A program made the translations under genes and the position numbers. Under the pieces are notes generated by a model. The model had not been told where the DNA came from and did no database searches. It was given only the letters and a program-made list of their open reading frames with translations. From positions 1-39,087 of the IMG/VR virus record IMGVR_UViG_3300033148_001649: 39,087 bases of DNA; one strand, 5' to 3'. Below are positions 36,787-39,087 of the stretch, piece by piece; within the stretch, counting starts at the first letter, position 1, and each line of letters begins with the position of its first letter. This DNA comes from a virus.

Positions 36787-39087
36787 ATGCTTACCATCGT
36801 TGCCACGGGAGCGAATGGTTTTGAGGACGATAAAGATTACAATTTAGTTATAACCGTTGGAACAGTCGGGGGTGTTTCGGTGGTTGGCGAGGTGGTAGGG
36901 CAGTTTTCTATCCAGAGAGCACCGGTTAATTGGGCAAATGTTTCTAATCCCACAACGGCTAATGACTTATCAGCAACAGATATCCAGCTAGTAGATACAG
37001 CCGCAACCGTTACCGGAGGTGCTACATCAGCAGCCCTTGCCACGGCACAGAGTGATCTTGATACTATTACTGGGTCAGATGGAACAACGCTTGCGACTGC
37101 ACAAGGCAATTATGCGCCTGCTAAAGCAGGGGATTCAATGGATATTCTATCCATTTCTGGAGACGCAACCGCAGCCGATAACCTCGAATCTCAGTATGAT
37201 ACTACAGGATTGAGTGGTGATACTTTCCCGTCAACACAATCACAGTTAAGTGGTATTGCTAATGTAGGGTCGGCAATACACAGACCGGCCGCTTCTTACA
37301 CGCTAACCACGGGAACTCAATCAGCAAATACTTATACGTCTACAGAAGCTTTAGACGGAACAAGACATGAACACACTGATGCTACTGGCGCAATGGAACT
37401 GTATTATGAGTTTTCTATCGGGTCGGGAACTCCAAGCTCTTGTCAAGTCACAGGATATGTGACGGGCAACAACGACGATTTAGACATTTACGGATATGAT
37501 TGGATAGCAACGGCATGGGTGCAAATAGGTAATATTCAAGGAACTAACTCAACTTTAAATTCTGTATACTCATTTGACATGTTTGTTGATATGGTCGGTA
37601 CGGGCGCAAACGCCGGAACGGTTAGAGTAAGATTTTACAAAGCATCCGGGCTTACCACTGCATTACTGGCAGTTGATCAGGTTTTTGTTGCTTTCAGTCA
37701 AAGTGCTGTTAGTTCATTAGATGCTGTATATTTTGATAGCAATGCTTCTAATACAGGTACTACGAGTACTGACGGGGTTCCAGGTAATCCAGTATCTACA
37801 GAGGCCGCCGTAAATACACTGCTTGCGGCTAGAAATCTAGGCAAAGTGAATGTTGCCATAGCCAGTTCAATTACATTAGCAACCACTCATAATGACGAAC
37901 TATGGGAGGGAGATGGCTGGACACTCGCATTAGGAGGTCAAGATATAGGTGGAACTCATTTCCACGGGGCTGATGTTTCAGGTATTGGGTCGGGTTCTTC
38001 GACGGTTATTTTTGACGGGTGCGATATAGCTTCTGCGACATTACCCCCTAGTCATTGGTATTTGTGCGGAATGTCAGGAACGATAACGCTATTAGCAGGG
38101 GATTATATAGGCCACAGATGTTACTCAGAAATAGCGGGAGCGACAACGCCGATAATTGATTTTACTACAGCCGCGAATACGAACCTTTCATTAGGAGACC
38201 AATCTAACGGGATTGAAATAAGTAATTTCAATAACACAGGAACAGATTTATTCAGTATTTCAGGCACAGGACAGATTGTTTATTCAGCAAGTTCCAGCGG
38301 TGCGGTTAATCAGCGTGGAGACTGGAGGGTCACTAATACGGGCGGCGTGACGATCACAGAGGATGATAATACAGCCAATATTGCATCCGTGTTAGTCGAT
38401 ACCAGTACCACATTAGATACAAAAATAGACAACATACAAGGGGCAACTTTCAATACGTCCACGGATTCACTGGAGGCTATACGGGATCGCGGAGACGCAT
38501 CATGGACAACAGGCGCGGGTGGTTCTGATCGGTTATTGTTAGCTGACACGACAATCGCCACATTAGCCACTCAGACCAGCTTTACATTAACAGCCGGAAG
38601 TGCGGATGATGATGCGTACAATAATTGTACTATCGTTGTTGAAGACGTATCTACTGCCACACAGAAAGCAATTGGAATGGTGCTGGATTACACTGGATCA
38701 ACTTTAACAGTTACATTAAAAGAAGCCCTTGCCTTCACCATAGCGACCACAGATAAAGTATATATCCTGGCTGAAAACTCACTCAAATCTACAGTGGCTA
38801 ATCGTCAACTAGACGTAACGGCCACTGGAGCCGCAGGGATTGACTGGGGTAATGTCGAGAACAAAACAACGGCTAACGACTTGTCAGCCACAGATATTCA
38901 GCTAGTTGATACAACCACTACAAACACTGACATGGTATCGGCGGCACCAACAGCCGTAGTCAACGCAACGGCTGTATGGGATAGAATAATAAGTAAGGCG
39001 AATCATAATATTGGTCAATCCGCTGGTAAGATACTCAGACAAAGCGGTGATCTTGTACAAATAGACGGTGCTATTTCTGACGTTTCC
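36787..39087 (+). CDS. Large tail fibre protein, 3' partial
   Basis: The frame is open for 767 codons to the right edge. N-terminal part: TIVATGANGFEDDKDYNLVI, VGGVSVVGEVVGQFSIQRAP, the usual fibre leader. The rest is a long Thr/Ser/Gly-rich beta protein without cysteines clustering or enzyme motifs, including YELYY-like and GTHFHGADVSG stretches. It contains two copies of TTANDLSATDIQLVDT. The ATG at 36787 lies inside the conserved leader, so the gene probably began at 36627 before a small lesion. Receptor binding is the likely role. Confidence 0.75.
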   Translation, partial: MLTIVATGANGFEDDKDYNLVITVGTVGGVSVVGEVVGQFSIQRAPVNWANVSNPTTANDLSATDIQLVDTAATVTGGATSAALATAQSDLDTITGSDGTTLATAQGNYAPAKAGDSMDILSISGDATAADNLESQYDTTGLSGDTFPSTQSQLSGIANVGSAIHRPAASYTLTTGTQSANTYTSTEALDGTRHEHTDATGAMELYYEFSIGSGTPSSCQVTGYVTGNNDDLDIYGYDWIATAWVQIGNIQGTNSTLNSVYSFDMFVDMVGTGANAGTVRVRFYKASGLTTALLAVDQVFVAFSQSAVSSLDAVYFDSNASNTGTTSTDGVPGNPVSTEAAVNTLLAARNLGKVNVAIASSITLATTHNDELWEGDGWTLALGGQDIGGTHFHGADVSGIGSGSSTVIFDGCDIASATLPPSHWYLCGMSGTITLLAGDYIGHRCYSEIAGATTPIIDFTTAANTNLSLGDQSNGIEISNFNNTGTDLFSISGTGQIVYSASSSGAVNQRGDWRVTNTGGVTITEDDNTANIASVLVDTSTTLDTKIDNIQGATFNTSTDSLEAIRDRGDASWTTGAGGSDRLLLADTTIATLATQTSFTLTAGSADDDAYNNCTIVVEDVSTATQKAIGMVLDYTGSTLTVTLKEALAFTIATTDKVYILAENSLKSTVANRQLDVTATGAAGIDWGNVENKTTANDLSATDIQLVDTTTTNTDMVSAAPTAVVNATAVWDRIISKANHNIGQSAGKILRQSGDLVQIDGAISDVS
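36952..36999 (+). repeat. Fibre peptide repeat, copy 1
   Basis: Encodes TTANDLSATDIQLVDT. The second copy (38866-38913) encodes the same 16 residues; the two DNA copies differ only at five third-codon positions. Confidence 0.85.
38866..38913 (+). repeat. Fibre peptide repeat, copy 2
   Basis: Second copy of the 16-residue TTANDLSATDIQLVDT unit, about 1.9 kb downstream in the same frame, preceded by the related WGNVENK (WANVSNP in copy 1). Confidence 0.85.

Noticed and set aside
1-39087. tRNA genes, IS elements, CRISPR arrays, att sites
   Set aside because: No cloverleaf sequences, transposase motifs, regularly spaced repeats or integrase-linked repeats were recognised by eye.

Overview
The window is almost entirely the genome of a tailed phage (siphovirus type, HK97-fold capsid) of a probable proteobacterial host. 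The evidence is a contiguous late operon: terminase, HK97 portal, U35-type prohead protease, HK97 capsid, head-tail connectors, tail tube, G/GT chaperone pair and tape measure. It is followed by a gene-transfer-agent-like tail-tip set (DUF2460, DUF2163, NlpC/P60, central tail protein). No integrase, tRNA, IS element or CRISPR array was recognised. The left edge cuts the terminase small subunit and the right edge cuts a long tail-fibre gene.

Layout: 1-5142 packaging and capsid (+). 5179-10336 is an accessory cassette inside the capsid operon: a small basic protein that may be frameshift-fused to an MptE-like protein, a second MptE-like protein, a radical SAM/SPASM protein, an FkbM methyltransferase and two glycosyltransferase-like proteins. 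A short minus-strand island with an XRE regulator interrupts it at 5934-6653. 10285-20796 holds connectors, tail and tail tip (+). 20833-22410 is a lysis-like module: a membrane coiled-coil protein, an M15-like peptidase, two exported proteins and a phospholipase A2-like protein. 22445-29108 is a tightly overlapping minus-strand early operon of about 24 mostly small genes, including a Sak3/DUF1071-like annealing protein and a small partner. 29145-29203 is a divergent promoter region in front of a Cro-like HTH gene, followed by a structured RNA element resembling the C4 antisense RNA class. 29646-34642 is a plus-strand early/middle operon (replication protein, NinG, many small proteins, a possible late regulator). 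34849 to the right end codes for tail fibre components.

Working model: minus-strand recombination and accessory genes and plus-strand replication genes are expressed first from promoters near 29.15 kb and 30.46 kb. A regulator near 34.1-34.6 kb may then turn on the late genes, which would read through the fibres into terminase if the genome is circular or circularly permuted. The enzymes inserted among capsid genes suggest modification of a virion or host-surface component, expressed together with the capsid.

Several genes look interrupted. The portal (about 2456) and a fibre gene (about 36780) appear to lack a short stretch and change frame. A VRR-NUC-like nuclease survives only as fragments (33537-33632). 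A minus-strand gene at 6402 lacks a clear start. Two A-rich heptamers (5352-5358 and 12854-12860) have the form of -1 translational frameshift sites; the second is in the expected G/GT position. All family assignments come from reading the sequence, with no database search.
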